A stretch of DNA of 64,000 nucleotides, from NCBI RefSeq assembly GCF_900115735.1, contig NZ_FOXO01000001.1, positions 1 to 64,000 of the forward strand, read 5' to 3'. The translations under genes were made by a program, and so were the position numbers. The notes under the pieces are model-generated. The model made no database searches. It was not told the DNA's origin and saw nothing but the letters and a program-made list of their open reading frames with translations. This DNA is from Butyrivibrio proteoclasticus (GTDB lineage: Bacteria > Bacillota > Clostridia > Lachnospirales > Lachnospiraceae). Positions 1 through 8,401 of this stretch are shown piece by piece (positions within the stretch are counted from its first letter, which is position 1; every line of letters starts with the position of its first letter).

Positions 1-153
1 GAGCAGCTTCACTGGAATCCACAGACAACATCTTTTGAAGACCTTGTAAGGATCATGGTTGAGCACGATATGGCCAAGGTTGCTGTTGAGAGAGCTAATG
101 AGCATGTTGAATTTAACCTTGAAGAGTTCCTTGAAAAAGGTATTGATAAATAA
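1..153 (+). CDS. gmd: GDP-mannose 4,6-dehydratase, C-terminal end (partial)
   Basis: The window opens inside a reading frame whose last 50 residues match the C-terminus of GDP-D-mannose 4,6-dehydratase (W-x-P-x-T-S-F-E-D-L-V-R-I-M-V, then an acidic tail). This SDR-family enzyme converts GDP-mannose to GDP-4-keto-6-deoxymannose, the first step to GDP-L-fucose. The fcl gene follows 20 bases after the stop, so the two form the usual gmd-fcl pair. Only the tail is visible, so catalytic residues cannot be checked; the call rests on the tail and the neighbour. Confidence 0.8.
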   Translation, partial: EQLHWNPQTTSFEDLVRIMVEHDMAKVAVERANEHVEFNLEEFLEKGIDK

Positions 154-173
154 TTAAAAGAAGGTAAAAAACA

Positions 174-1118
174 ATGATGGATTTTGATGCTAAGATTTAT
201 GTGGCCGGTCACAGAGGAATGGTTGGATCAGCCATTGTCAGAGAACTGCACAGACAGGGATATTTTAATATTGTTACAAGAACTCACAAAGAGCTTGATC
301 TTACAAGACAGGACCAGGTTGAAAAGTTCTTTGCAGAAGAAAAGCCTGAGTATGTTTTCCTTGCAGCTGCAAAGGTTGGAGGAATCATGGGCAACGCAGA
401 GGCTCTTGCAGATTTCATGTATGAGAATATGATCCTTGAGATGAATGTTATCCACTCAGCATGGAAAAACGATTGCAAAAAGGTTGAATTCCTTGGATCA
501 TCATGCATTTATCCAAGAATGGCTCCACAGCCTATGAAAGAGGATTGCCTTCTTACATCAGAACTTGAGAAGACCAATGAGGCATATGCTCTTGCCAAGA
601 TTTCAGGACTTAAATATTGCGAGTACCTGAACAAGCAGTACGGAACTGATTATATCTCAGTTATGCCTACAAACCTCTACGGACCAAATGATAACTATCA
701 CCCAACTCACTCACATGTGCTTCCTGCTCTCATTCGCCGTTTCCACGAGGCAAAAGAGCAGAACCTTCCTTATGTCACATGTTGGGGAGACGGAAGCCCA
801 CTTAGGGAGTTCCTTTATGTAGATGACCTCGCTAACCTCTGCGTATTCCTTATGAATAACTACAGTGGCAATGAGACTGTTAATGCAGGAACAGGAAAAG
901 AGCTGACAATCAAGCAGCTTACTGAGAAAGTTGCTAAGATCATAGGCTACACAGGAGAGATAAGATGGGATCCTTCCAAGCCAAATGGCACACCAAGAAA
1001 GCTTCTTGATGTATCAAAGGCTAAGAACCTTGGATGGACTTACAAGACAGAGCTTGATGATGGTATAAAGCTTGCCTACGAGGATTTCCTTACCAATCCT
1101 ATGCGTGCAGAGAGATAA
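174..1118 (+). CDS. fcl: GDP-L-fucose synthase
   Basis: A 314-residue SDR enzyme, normal length for GDP-4-keto-6-deoxymannose 3,5-epimerase/4-reductase. The N-terminus carries the NADP-binding G12-HR-G15-MV-G18 motif, and the catalytic Y138-x3-K142 pair is present, with an upstream LGSSCIYP block providing the active-site Ser. It makes GDP-L-fucose in the cytosol from the product of Gmd, encoded just upstream. The start ATG at 174 has an AGAAGG ribosome site; the overlapping ATG at 177 is in another frame. A strong terminator follows, so gmd-fcl ends a transcription unit. The likely consumer is the GT11 fucosyltransferase at 63077. Confidence 0.95.
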   Translation: MMDFDAKIYVAGHRGMVGSAIVRELHRQGYFNIVTRTHKELDLTRQDQVEKFFAEEKPEYVFLAAAKVGGIMGNAEALADFMYENMILEMNVIHSAWKNDCKKVEFLGSSCIYPRMAPQPMKEDCLLTSELEKTNEAYALAKISGLKYCEYLNKQYGTDYISVMPTNLYGPNDNYHPTHSHVLPALIRRFHEAKEQNLPYVTCWGDGSPLREFLYVDDLANLCVFLMNNYSGNETVNAGTGKELTIKQLTEKVAKIIGYTGEIRWDPSKPNGTPRKLLDVSKAKNLGWTYKTELDDGIKLAYEDFLTNPMRAER

Positions 1119-1140
1119 AAAATAATTAGATTCAGAAGGA

Positions 1141-1179
1141 GCTGTGAAAAATGATAACTCATTTTTCACAGCCCTTTTT
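1141..1179 (+). terminator. Rho-independent terminator after fcl
   Basis: A perfect 14-bp inverted repeat (1141-1154 against 1159-1172) with a 4-base TAAC loop is followed by CCTTTTTAG. It lies 22 bases after the fcl stop and directly before a promoter, so it separates the gmd-fcl unit from the next operon. Confidence 0.9.
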
Positions 1180-1199
1180 AGTTCAATAAAGTCCACAGG

Positions 1200-1228
1200 T
1201 TGAAAGACCATAGCTTTAAGTGTAAAAT
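1200..1228 (+). promoter_or_regulatory. Sigma-A-type promoter for the operon starting at 1287
   Basis: TTGAAA (1200-1205) and TAAAAT (1223-1228) are separated by exactly 17 bases. Transcription would start near 1235, leaving a leader of about 50 bases before the GT2 gene. It sits between a terminator and the first gene of a long run of overlapping genes, the expected place for the main promoter. Confidence 0.7.
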
Positions 1229-1286
1229 ACTGAATAGAATTGCGCTTATTATGCGATACTAATATATTATCATGTGGGAGCAGAAA

Positions 1287-2219
1287 ATGAGATTATTGAG
1301 TGTTATAGTGCCTTGCTATAACGAAGAGGAGAACATTGCAGATTTCTACAATGAGGTATTGAAGAACGAAGCTTATTTCAAAGGTCATGATGTTGACTTT
1401 GAATTTATCTATGTTAATGACGGATCAAAGGACAAGACAGTTGAAAAGGTAAAAGAACTTGCGGCTAAGGATGAGAGAGTTCATCTCATTAACTTTTCCA
1501 GAAATTTTGGAAAAGAGCCTGCTATGTACGCGGGACTTGAAAAGTCTAAGGGCGACTATGTTGCAATAATGGACTGTGATCTTCAGGATCCACCGGCTCT
1601 TTTGCCACAGATGTACGAGGCTATTGTCAATGAGGGGTATGACAGCGTAGCCACCAGAAGAGTAGACAGAAAGGGCGAGCCGCCTATCAGATCGTTTTTT
1701 GCAAGGATGTTCTACAGACTTATAAATAAGGTTTCAAAAACTGAGATTGTGGACGGAGCAAGAGATTACAGGCTCATGACCAGACAGTTTGTGAATGCCA
1801 TCCTTTCAATGAAGGAATATAACAGATTCTCCAAAGGTATCTTTGGCTGGGTTGGATTTAAGAATAAGTGGATAGAATTTGAAAATATCGAGCGTATGAA
1901 GGGCGAAACAAAGTGGTCCTTCTGGAAGCTTTTTGTTTACGCACTTGATGGAATTGTGGCATTCTCAACAGTTCCCCTTGCATTTGCATCACTCATCGGA
2001 GTTTTGTTCTGTGTACTGGCTTTCTTCTTTATCATTTTTACGATTGTCAGAAAATCCCTTTACGGAGATCCTACAAGTGGATGGCCATCACTTGTTTGTA
2101 TCATTTTGCTTGTAAGCGGAGTACAGCTCTTTTGTATAGGAATTGTGGGCCAGTACCTTTCAAAGACATACCTTGAGGTTAAAAAGCGTCCACTTTATAT
2201 AGTAAAAGAGGAAATTTAA
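1287..2219 (+). CDS. GT2 polyprenyl-phosphate glycosyltransferase (GtrB/DPM1-like)
   Basis: A 310-residue GT2 enzyme with the GT-A core (S-V-I-V-P-C-Y-N-E-E-E-N, then the acid cluster MDCDLQDPP) and two C-terminal membrane helices (VPLAFASLIGV and SLVCIILLVSG regions). This is the layout of enzymes that move a sugar from a nucleotide donor to undecaprenyl phosphate on the cytosolic face. ATG 1287 is chosen because GGGAG at 1276-1280 is correctly spaced for it, while the in-frame ATG at 1272 has no ribosome site. It is first in the operon, and its stop overlaps the next start (TAATG). A second copy of this family lies at 30816. The sugar is unknown. Confidence 0.85.
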   Translation: MRLLSVIVPCYNEEENIADFYNEVLKNEAYFKGHDVDFEFIYVNDGSKDKTVEKVKELAAKDERVHLINFSRNFGKEPAMYAGLEKSKGDYVAIMDCDLQDPPALLPQMYEAIVNEGYDSVATRRVDRKGEPPIRSFFARMFYRLINKVSKTEIVDGARDYRLMTRQFVNAILSMKEYNRFSKGIFGWVGFKNKWIEFENIERMKGETKWSFWKLFVYALDGIVAFSTVPLAFASLIGVLFCVLAFFFIIFTIVRKSLYGDPTSGWPSLVCIILLVSGVQLFCIGIVGQYLSKTYLEVKKRPLYIVKEEI

Positions 2220-2968
2220 TGGTCAGTATTGTAGTTCCTGTTTATAACGCAAAAAAATATATTAAAGACTGTATAGACATGGTTTGCGCCCAGACCTATA
2301 AGGATTGGGAGCTTATACTGGTAGATGATGCTTCCAAAGATGGAAGTGCCGATTACATTGAAGAGCTTATTTCTTCAATGGGCAAAAGAATCCGCCTCAT
2401 CAGAAAAGAAAAAAATGAAGGCGCAGCAGCAGCAAGAAATACCGGTATCGATGCTTCGGCTGGGAGATACATTGCTTTCCTTGATGCCGACGATGTCTGG
2501 AAACCGGATAAACTGGAAAAAGAGATTGCATTCATGGAAGAAACCGGCGCAGCCTTTGCTTTTCATTCCTATGAGTTTGGAGATGAGAATGCCAGACCTA
2601 CAGGCAAAGTTGTAAAGGTTCCAAAGGAGCTTACCTTTAGGAAGGCTCTTTCCAGAACAATTATATTCACAACAACTGTTATGTTTGATACAGAAAAGAT
2701 AGATATGGAGATAATCCATATGCCCCAGGTTCCAAGTGAGGACACAGCCACCTGGTGGAGAATACTAAAGAGCGGCATTACCGCTTACGGGCTTAATGAA
2801 AATCTTGCTATTTACAGAAGGCCTGCAAAGTCTCTTTCTTCTAATAAATTAGTTGCAGTTGAGAGAATTTGGTTTTTATACAGAAATATTGCTAATTTAT
2901 CAGTCTTGGAATCAATATTTTACTTTGGAGGATGGGCGGTAAGAGCTACACTTAGAAGGCTCTTTTGA
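2219..2968 (+). CDS. GT2 family glycosyltransferase
   Basis: A 249-residue GT-A enzyme. It opens with S-I-V-V-P-V-Y-N and has the nucleotide-binding VDDASKDGS block and the metal-binding FLDADDVW (DxD type) motif. No membrane helix follows the catalytic domain, so it is a short cytosolic WaaE/EpsJ-like enzyme adding one sugar to a lipid-linked acceptor. It is translationally coupled to the gene before it, with which it shares an adenine. Donor and linkage cannot be read from the sequence. Confidence 0.85.
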   Translation: MVSIVVPVYNAKKYIKDCIDMVCAQTYKDWELILVDDASKDGSADYIEELISSMGKRIRLIRKEKNEGAAAARNTGIDASAGRYIAFLDADDVWKPDKLEKEIAFMEETGAAFAFHSYEFGDENARPTGKVVKVPKELTFRKALSRTIIFTTTVMFDTEKIDMEIIHMPQVPSEDTATWWRILKSGITAYGLNENLAIYRRPAKSLSSNKLVAVERIWFLYRNIANLSVLESIFYFGGWAVRATLRRLF

Positions 2969-2986
2969 TCGCTAAAAGGGGAATTT

Positions 2987-4393
2987 ATGAAACATGTGGA
3001 ATCAGTGAAGAGAATCCTTGTGCTTTTTTTGGGATTTTTAGGACTTAGTATGCAGACTGCTGTGTACGCATGGTTTTGGTTTAGTACATATTATCCTATA
3101 GTTTCTTCTACTCGTATCAGTGTCGACGGATACAATTTAGGTAGTGGATTAAAACTGTATTTTCGTGGACATCTGTTGATTCTGGCAATATATTTTGTAT
3201 TGCTTTTATTCTTCTCAAATACATATGGAGGTCTTAAGATTGGATATCTTAAGCCCATGGATGTGTTCTTTTCACAGATTTTTGCGCTGTTTATGGTGAA
3301 CTTCATCTCATATTTCCAAATTGCACTATTGAGAAACTGGCTGGTAAAAGTTGTACCAATGGTTGAGATATTTGTAATCCAGCTCATTATTTCTTTTGCC
3401 TGGGCATATATCACCAACGCCATATATATGGCTATTTTCCCGCCAAGAGAACTTCTTCTTATAAGCGGCGAGTACTCAGTTGATGATATTGTTACCAAGT
3501 TCAATTCCAGAAAAGACAAGTATCATATCAAAAAGAAGATGAATATTGACGAAGGCATCGACAAAATATATGCAGAGTGCCTTGGTGATTATGACGGAGT
3601 GATTATCTGGGATGTACCAAGTAAGTTCAGAAACGGTCTTGTTAAGTACTGCTACGGCAACAACATTCGCATATATGTAATGCCAAAGATAACTGATGTT
3701 CTCTTAAAAGGCTCAGCGCAGCTCCACTTGTTTGATACACCTGTGTTGCTTATTAGAGAATACGCCATAAAGATTGAGCAGAGAGCAATCAAGAGATTTT
3801 TTGATATTGTAATTTCTCTCGTTCTCATAATCCTTACATCGCCAATAATGCTGATCACATCAATCATCATAAAGGCTTATGATGGCGGTCCTGTGCTCTA
3901 TAAGCAGGTTCGCTGTACTGTTAATAGAAAAGAGTTCAGGATCATGAAATTCAGGAGCATGAAAGTTGATGCAGAAAAAGACGGAGTTGCCCGCCTTGCT
4001 GCCAAGAATGACTCAAGAATAACTCCAATCGGTAAGTTTATTCGCTCCTGTAGAATTGATGAACTTCCTCAGCTCTTTAACATCCTCAAGGGAGAGATGT
4101 CTTTTATCGGACCAAGACCTGAAAGACCTGAGATCATTGAGCAGTATCTTAAGGAGATGCCTGAGTTTGCATTCAGAATGAAAGTAAAGGCCGGACTTGC
4201 CGGATATGCGCAGGTTTATGGTAAATACAACACCACTCCTTATGACAAATTAAAGCTCGATCTTACTTACATTGAGAACTATTCAGTATGGCTTGATATC
4301 AAGCTGATGCTGCTTACAGTTAAGATTCTTTTTACCCCTGATTCTACAGAGGGCGTTGAATCAGGACAGACCACTGCACAGAAGAACTCTTGA
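2987..4393 (+). CDS. Polyprenyl-phosphate sugar-1-phosphate transferase (WcaJ-like initiating enzyme)
   Basis: A 468-residue long-form monotopic phosphoglycosyltransferase. About 150 N-terminal residues hold several membrane helices, followed by a flavodoxin/CoA-binding-like linker (about 150-255) and the bacterial sugar transferase domain from KRFFDIV (about 267). That domain has the reentrant helix, the KFRSM block, the catalytic D358-E359 dyad (IDELPQLFNILKGEMSFIGPRP region) and the final AGYAQVYG segment. It places the first sugar-1-phosphate on undecaprenyl phosphate at the inner membrane. A second, short-form enzyme lies at 39463, so the locus has two possible initiators. Confidence 0.92.
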   Translation: MKHVESVKRILVLFLGFLGLSMQTAVYAWFWFSTYYPIVSSTRISVDGYNLGSGLKLYFRGHLLILAIYFVLLLFFSNTYGGLKIGYLKPMDVFFSQIFALFMVNFISYFQIALLRNWLVKVVPMVEIFVIQLIISFAWAYITNAIYMAIFPPRELLLISGEYSVDDIVTKFNSRKDKYHIKKKMNIDEGIDKIYAECLGDYDGVIIWDVPSKFRNGLVKYCYGNNIRIYVMPKITDVLLKGSAQLHLFDTPVLLIREYAIKIEQRAIKRFFDIVISLVLIILTSPIMLITSIIIKAYDGGPVLYKQVRCTVNRKEFRIMKFRSMKVDAEKDGVARLAAKNDSRITPIGKFIRSCRIDELPQLFNILKGEMSFIGPRPERPEIIEQYLKEMPEFAFRMKVKAGLAGYAQVYGKYNTTPYDKLKLDLTYIENYSVWLDIKLMLLTVKILFTPDSTEGVESGQTTAQKNS

Positions 4394-4422
4394 CATAAAC
4401 ATGCTTTTACAGAGGTGACAAC

Positions 4423-5508
4423 ATGGGAAGAAGTGATTTAAGACATATGGATGAAACTCTTGATCTTAGGAGTTTCTATTTAAGACTTATTAAGAAAATA
4501 TGGATCATTCCCCTTGCTGCGATTATCGGAGCGGTAATTGCAGGCGGCATATACACGCTTGTTACCGTGACATTTGGCCCTGAAAAGACCTATAGCACTG
4601 AATCCAAGCTCTATATAAAATTTGCCTACGATGAAAATGCAAAGAGCCAGGTGGATTCCTATAACGCTTTTACCTGGAGCCTTTTGATGACTACTGACGA
4701 CATTCTTGATGAAGTCATGAACAATCTAGGGAAGGCAGGAGCTTCAGAGGATGAGATAACAAGGCAGGAGGTGGCAGATTCTATTGCTGCCGAGATTCCT
4801 TCAGATGTAAGACTACTTCTTGTGACAGTAAAAAACAATAATAAAGACCACGCGGATTTAATTACTGATGCGACAGATAAATCCCTTGAAAACTACGGCG
4901 AGACCAATGACGCTTTCACATCAATTAAGCTCCTTAGTAAGTCAGAGGCTACCCTTGTAACATACAGCGATAAGACCTTTACGGCAGCAGCTTTTGGAGG
5001 AGTGGCATGTTTAGTTCTTGCCATATTTGTACTTTTGCTTATAGATGCGCTTGATGATGCGGTCTATGTTCCTGAAGATATAGAGAAAAGGTTTAGCATT
5101 CCTGTACTTGGAGTTGCAGGCAAAAATGAATATTTTAAAAATGAACTTCAGGCTGCCTTCGAAAAACATGTGGCAGGCGCTGAAAAGGTGATTTTCATTT
5201 CAACTGACAGCGCATTTGATGTTTCAGTTTCAGAAAAAGATCTTTTGGCTGTTAAAGAGTCCCTTGGAAGCAGGTTCAGTGCACAGACAGAGAATATCAC
5301 GGCCATGGAAACTCCGGGAAATGTACTTGAGAACTACAGAAAAATCGGAACCTGCGACGGAGTTATACTTGGAATCCCTGCAGGAAAAAGATGCGGCACG
5401 ATGAATGATCATATAGTTGCACAGCTTCAGAAACATGAGTGTCCTATCCTGGGAGTTGTCCTTGTCAGGGCAGATGAGAAGTTTTTGAAAAAATACTACA
5501 GACTATAA
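4423..5508 (+). CDS. Wzz/YveK-like chain-length protein with degenerate tyrosine-kinase-like tail
   Basis: A 361-residue protein with TM1 at about 26-48, an extracytoplasmic coiled region, and TM2 at about 186-207 followed by a PED-x-E-xx-F-x-I-P-V-L-G motif. This is the Wzz/CapA fold that sets polymer length and activates a BY-kinase. The roughly 120 residues after TM2 resemble the last part of a BY-kinase (VIFIST strand, then CDGVILGIPAG and PILGVVLV strands), but the Walker A Gly-Lys-Ser/Thr and the DTPP Walker B are missing. The protein ends in a Tyr-Tyr pair (KKYYRL). It is probably a kinase-fold relic or an adaptor. GAGGTGA is the ribosome site. Confidence 0.8.
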   Translation: MGRSDLRHMDETLDLRSFYLRLIKKIWIIPLAAIIGAVIAGGIYTLVTVTFGPEKTYSTESKLYIKFAYDENAKSQVDSYNAFTWSLLMTTDDILDEVMNNLGKAGASEDEITRQEVADSIAAEIPSDVRLLLVTVKNNNKDHADLITDATDKSLENYGETNDAFTSIKLLSKSEATLVTYSDKTFTAAAFGGVACLVLAIFVLLLIDALDDAVYVPEDIEKRFSIPVLGVAGKNEYFKNELQAAFEKHVAGAEKVIFISTDSAFDVSVSEKDLLAVKESLGSRFSAQTENITAMETPGNVLENYRKIGTCDGVILGIPAGKRCGTMNDHIVAQLQKHECPILGVVLVRADEKFLKKYYRL

Positions 5509-5523
5509 ATAGAGGTAAGACGC

Positions 5524-6333
5524 ATGCCAGAGAGGCTACAAATACTGGTTTCAGCTGTAAATAAAAATATAGACAGCCTTCTTGAGAATATGAACATTTC
5601 TTCAGATGCTGTAATCGTAAATCAGAGAATAGGTGAAAAAGCGCCTGACATCGAGGAAAAAAGAGAGTTTAAGGGAAAAGACATTCTGGTCCTTCAAAGA
5701 AATGAGAAGGGAGTTGGCCTTTCCAGAAATACAGCTCTTGAGCATTCAGACCACGAGATTATCCAGTTTGCTGATGATGACATAATCTATGATGATGGCT
5801 ATGTGCAAAAAGTCCTTGATGAATTTGACAATCATCCTGAGGCTGACCTTCTTCTTTTTAACATAAAGGCCCAGGAAGGTAGAGAAACCTATTGGAATAC
5901 CGACTTTGCAAAGGTTAACTGGAAAAATTATGGAAGATATCCCTCCTATGCAGTATTTGCAAGGAGAGAAAAGATAATAGATAAAAAGGTGAGATTTTCT
6001 CTGCTTTTTGGGGGCGGAGCTCCATACATGAACGGCGAGGACAGCCTGTTTTTACATGACTGCTTAAAGGCCGGACTTAATCTTTACAGAACTACAGTAG
6101 TTGTGGGACATGAAAGACCAAACGAGTCCACCTGGTTTAAGGGCTATAACGACAAGTTCTTTTTTGACAGAGGAGTCTTATATCATTTCCTTTACGGGAA
6201 AATGGCCAAGGTTCTGGGCTTTAGATATTTATTCAAAAACAGAAATATCATGTGCAATGAAATGGGACTTTTTAAGAGTGTAAAGATACTGTGGGACGGA
6301 GTTGACCACGGCAAGACACTAGAGAAGGTATAA
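5524..6333 (+). CDS. GT2-like glycosyltransferase
   Basis: A 269-residue GT-A protein. The N-terminus is atypical (LQILVSAVNKNIDSLLENM in place of V-P-x-Y-N), but GVGLSRNTAL and the metal-binding FADDDIIYDDGYV block are standard for GT2, and GEDSLF matches the late catalytic acid motif. It is cytosolic and probably adds one residue to the lipid-linked repeat unit. It has an AGAGGTAAGA ribosome site and abuts the EpsG gene, whose start follows its stop directly. Substrate unknown. Confidence 0.75.
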   Translation: MPERLQILVSAVNKNIDSLLENMNISSDAVIVNQRIGEKAPDIEEKREFKGKDILVLQRNEKGVGLSRNTALEHSDHEIIQFADDDIIYDDGYVQKVLDEFDNHPEADLLLFNIKAQEGRETYWNTDFAKVNWKNYGRYPSYAVFARREKIIDKKVRFSLLFGGGAPYMNGEDSLFLHDCLKAGLNLYRTTVVVGHERPNESTWFKGYNDKFFFDRGVLYHFLYGKMAKVLGFRYLFKNRNIMCNEMGLFKSVKILWDGVDHGKTLEKV

Positions 6334-7446
6334 ATGGCTATATATCTTACACTTACCGCAGTAGTTGTGCTTTTGGCACTACTTCTTAGGCAGACGAAAT
6401 TTAATATCGGGAGTGGCACAGTGACAAGGCAGGGAGCAGTAAATGCAATAGTTTTGCTCTTTATTTTTTCTGCGCTGTTTTGGGTTCCGGCCCTGAGAGT
6501 AAATGTGGGCAATGATTACGCCAAGTACGTAGAGTTCATGCACTTGGTTTTCAGCCACGCTTATGTGCCAACTGAGCCCGGATTTAATGCTCTTACCTAT
6601 GCAATTTATTACCTCTGCGGATTTGAGAATTTTATTCTTGTTTTTGCTGTTTTTACATTTTTTACGGTTTTATTTTTTATGACTGCCATGTGGCAGCAGA
6701 GCGAGTGGTTTTCATTCAGCTTTATGATGTTCATGCTGCTTGGTTACTACTTCCAGTCGATCAGTACAGTCAGATATTATCTGGCACTTGGAATGGCGTT
6801 GTATTCAGTAAAGTTCGTTTTGAAAAAAGACTGGCCAAGGTTTATTCTGCTGGTTTTGATAGGCGCTCTTTTCCACAAATCTGTACTGGTGGTTCTGGTG
6901 TTATATCCTCTTGCCTCTATCAAATGGAGAAGGTGGATGTATGGACTTTTTGGACTTATGTGCATATCCTGCCTCTTTTTGCAAGACCTTTATCTTAAAG
7001 TAGTAGTGTTCCTATATCCTTCCTACAAGGACACGGAATATCTTACTGGCGGAACAAGCTACGTCAGCATCCTGAGATGCTTTTTGATACTGGTAATATC
7101 CCTGTGGCTGTTTAAAGATGTGGTAAAAACAGACAAGCGCTATATGTTTTATTTTCACTGTAATATCATGGCCCTTGCCCTTTACATATTTGGAGCTTTT
7201 TTACCTATAATCTCCAGAATAGGATATTATCTGACAGTTACACATATACTGTTTATACCTGCTCTGTTGCTTCATATCAGGGACGATAGGAAAAAGAAAC
7301 TGCTGACAGTTTTCACAGTTCTTTTTTGCCTTGGGTATTTTGTCCTTTATATGAGGGGAGCTTCAGCGGATGGAGTAAGAATCCTTCCCTATAAGACAAT
7401 TCTTTTTGATGAGATGCCTCTGACACTTTCAGAGAGAGGCTACTAA
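6334..7446 (+). CDS. epsG: EpsG-family polysaccharide polymerase
   Basis: A 370-residue polytopic membrane protein with about ten hydrophobic segments. It has family signatures of EpsG: R-V-N-V-G-N-D-Y-x-x-Y (about 55-65), the EPGF block, a TVRYYLALG helix and G-A-L-F-H-K-S. EpsG proteins act as Wzy-type polymerases joining lipid-linked repeat units outside the membrane. It sits between GT2 genes in the same operon as the Wzz-like protein, its expected partner. It is the best polymerase candidate in the window, though the protein at 33521 could share that role. Confidence 0.85.
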   Translation: MAIYLTLTAVVVLLALLLRQTKFNIGSGTVTRQGAVNAIVLLFIFSALFWVPALRVNVGNDYAKYVEFMHLVFSHAYVPTEPGFNALTYAIYYLCGFENFILVFAVFTFFTVLFFMTAMWQQSEWFSFSFMMFMLLGYYFQSISTVRYYLALGMALYSVKFVLKKDWPRFILLVLIGALFHKSVLVVLVLYPLASIKWRRWMYGLFGLMCISCLFLQDLYLKVVVFLYPSYKDTEYLTGGTSYVSILRCFLILVISLWLFKDVVKTDKRYMFYFHCNIMALALYIFGAFLPIISRIGYYLTVTHILFIPALLLHIRDDRKKKLLTVFTVLFCLGYFVLYMRGASADGVRILPYKTILFDEMPLTLSERGY

Positions 7447-7456
7447 GGAGCGACAT

Positions 7457-8401
7457 ATGAAAAAGCCTTTTTTTACAATAATTGTTGTTTCATATAATCC
7501 GGGAAAAAGAATAATCGGCACCATCGAGAGCATCAAAAAGCAGACCTATGACAGCTATAGGGTTCTGATTAAAGACGGAATGTCTACTGACGGCTCTATA
7601 GATATGCTCAGGGAAAAGTATGGGATTTCCCGGGAAGGTAGAGACGCAGAAGGGAAGATAACTCTTGTTGAGAGCTGCGACAACGGTATCTATCATGCCA
7701 TGAATATCGCGGTTTCCTATCTTGAGGAAAAGATAATTGATGCAAGAGGCAGGTACAGGGATGAGCAGACAGATGGAGTTAGGATCTTAAGAGCAGGCGA
7801 GGCTCCTTCCTATATCTATTTCTTAAATTGCGGTGACGAGTTCAGAGATGAAAATGTTTTGCAAAATGTACATGATTTTATTGTGAGTAGGCAGGAAAAA
7901 GAGGGCACAACACTTCCTACTATTTTTTATGGAGACATTTTTGACCAGACAACAGGAAACAGGATTCCGTCTAACCCGCATATTGACGACTATGCCTGCT
8001 ATAGAAATGTTCCTTCACACCAGGCCTGCTTTTATGATGAAAGGCTGATGTTTGACAATCATTTTGACCTTAAATACAAGGTAAGAGCCGATTATGAGCA
8101 GTTTTTGAGGTGCTTCTACAGAGAAAAAGCTGTAACTGACTACATGGGCATAACTATTGCTAACTATGAGGGTGGTGGATACTCAGCTCAGAATAAAAAG
8201 ATATCTGAAGAAGAGAGAAAAGAGATTATAAAGCACTACCTTACAGGAGCTCAGATCAGAAAATACGACTTCCTCAGAGTTGTGACTTTGGCCGGATTCA
8301 GGACCTTCCTTGATTCCAACAAGGTGACCTCTAAGGGCTACAATCTTGTTAAGAACGCAATTTACAATGCCAGAGGGAAAAGAGAGGATAAAAAGAATTG
8401 A
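7457..8401 (+). CDS. GT2 glycosyltransferase (WcaA-like)
   Basis: A 314-residue GT-A enzyme. It has F-T-I-I-V-V-S-Y-N-P-G-K at the N-terminus, the KDGMSTDGS nucleotide-binding block, the metal-binding NCGDEF motif (in place of DADD) and the PSHQACFYDERL acceptor segment. These features are typical of colanic-acid-type GT2 enzymes. AAGGAG is the ribosome site. The stop overlaps the TTG start of the next gene, indicating coupling. Sugar specificity is not evident. Confidence 0.85.
   Translation: MKKPFFTIIVVSYNPGKRIIGTIESIKKQTYDSYRVLIKDGMSTDGSIDMLREKYGISREGRDAEGKITLVESCDNGIYHAMNIAVSYLEEKIIDARGRYRDEQTDGVRILRAGEAPSYIYFLNCGDEFRDENVLQNVHDFIVSRQEKEGTTLPTIFYGDIFDQTTGNRIPSNPHIDDYACYRNVPSHQACFYDERLMFDNHFDLKYKVRADYEQFLRCFYREKAVTDYMGITIANYEGGGYSAQNKKISEEERKEIIKHYLTGAQIRKYDFLRVVTLAGFRTFLDSNKVTSKGYNLVKNAIYNARGKREDKKN

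Noticed and set aside
3091..3519. Minus-strand open frames such as 3091-3519, 15054-15491 and 45827-46405
   Set aside because: They lie opposite strongly supported glycan genes, have no ribosome sites or recognisable domains and have the composition of shadow frames.
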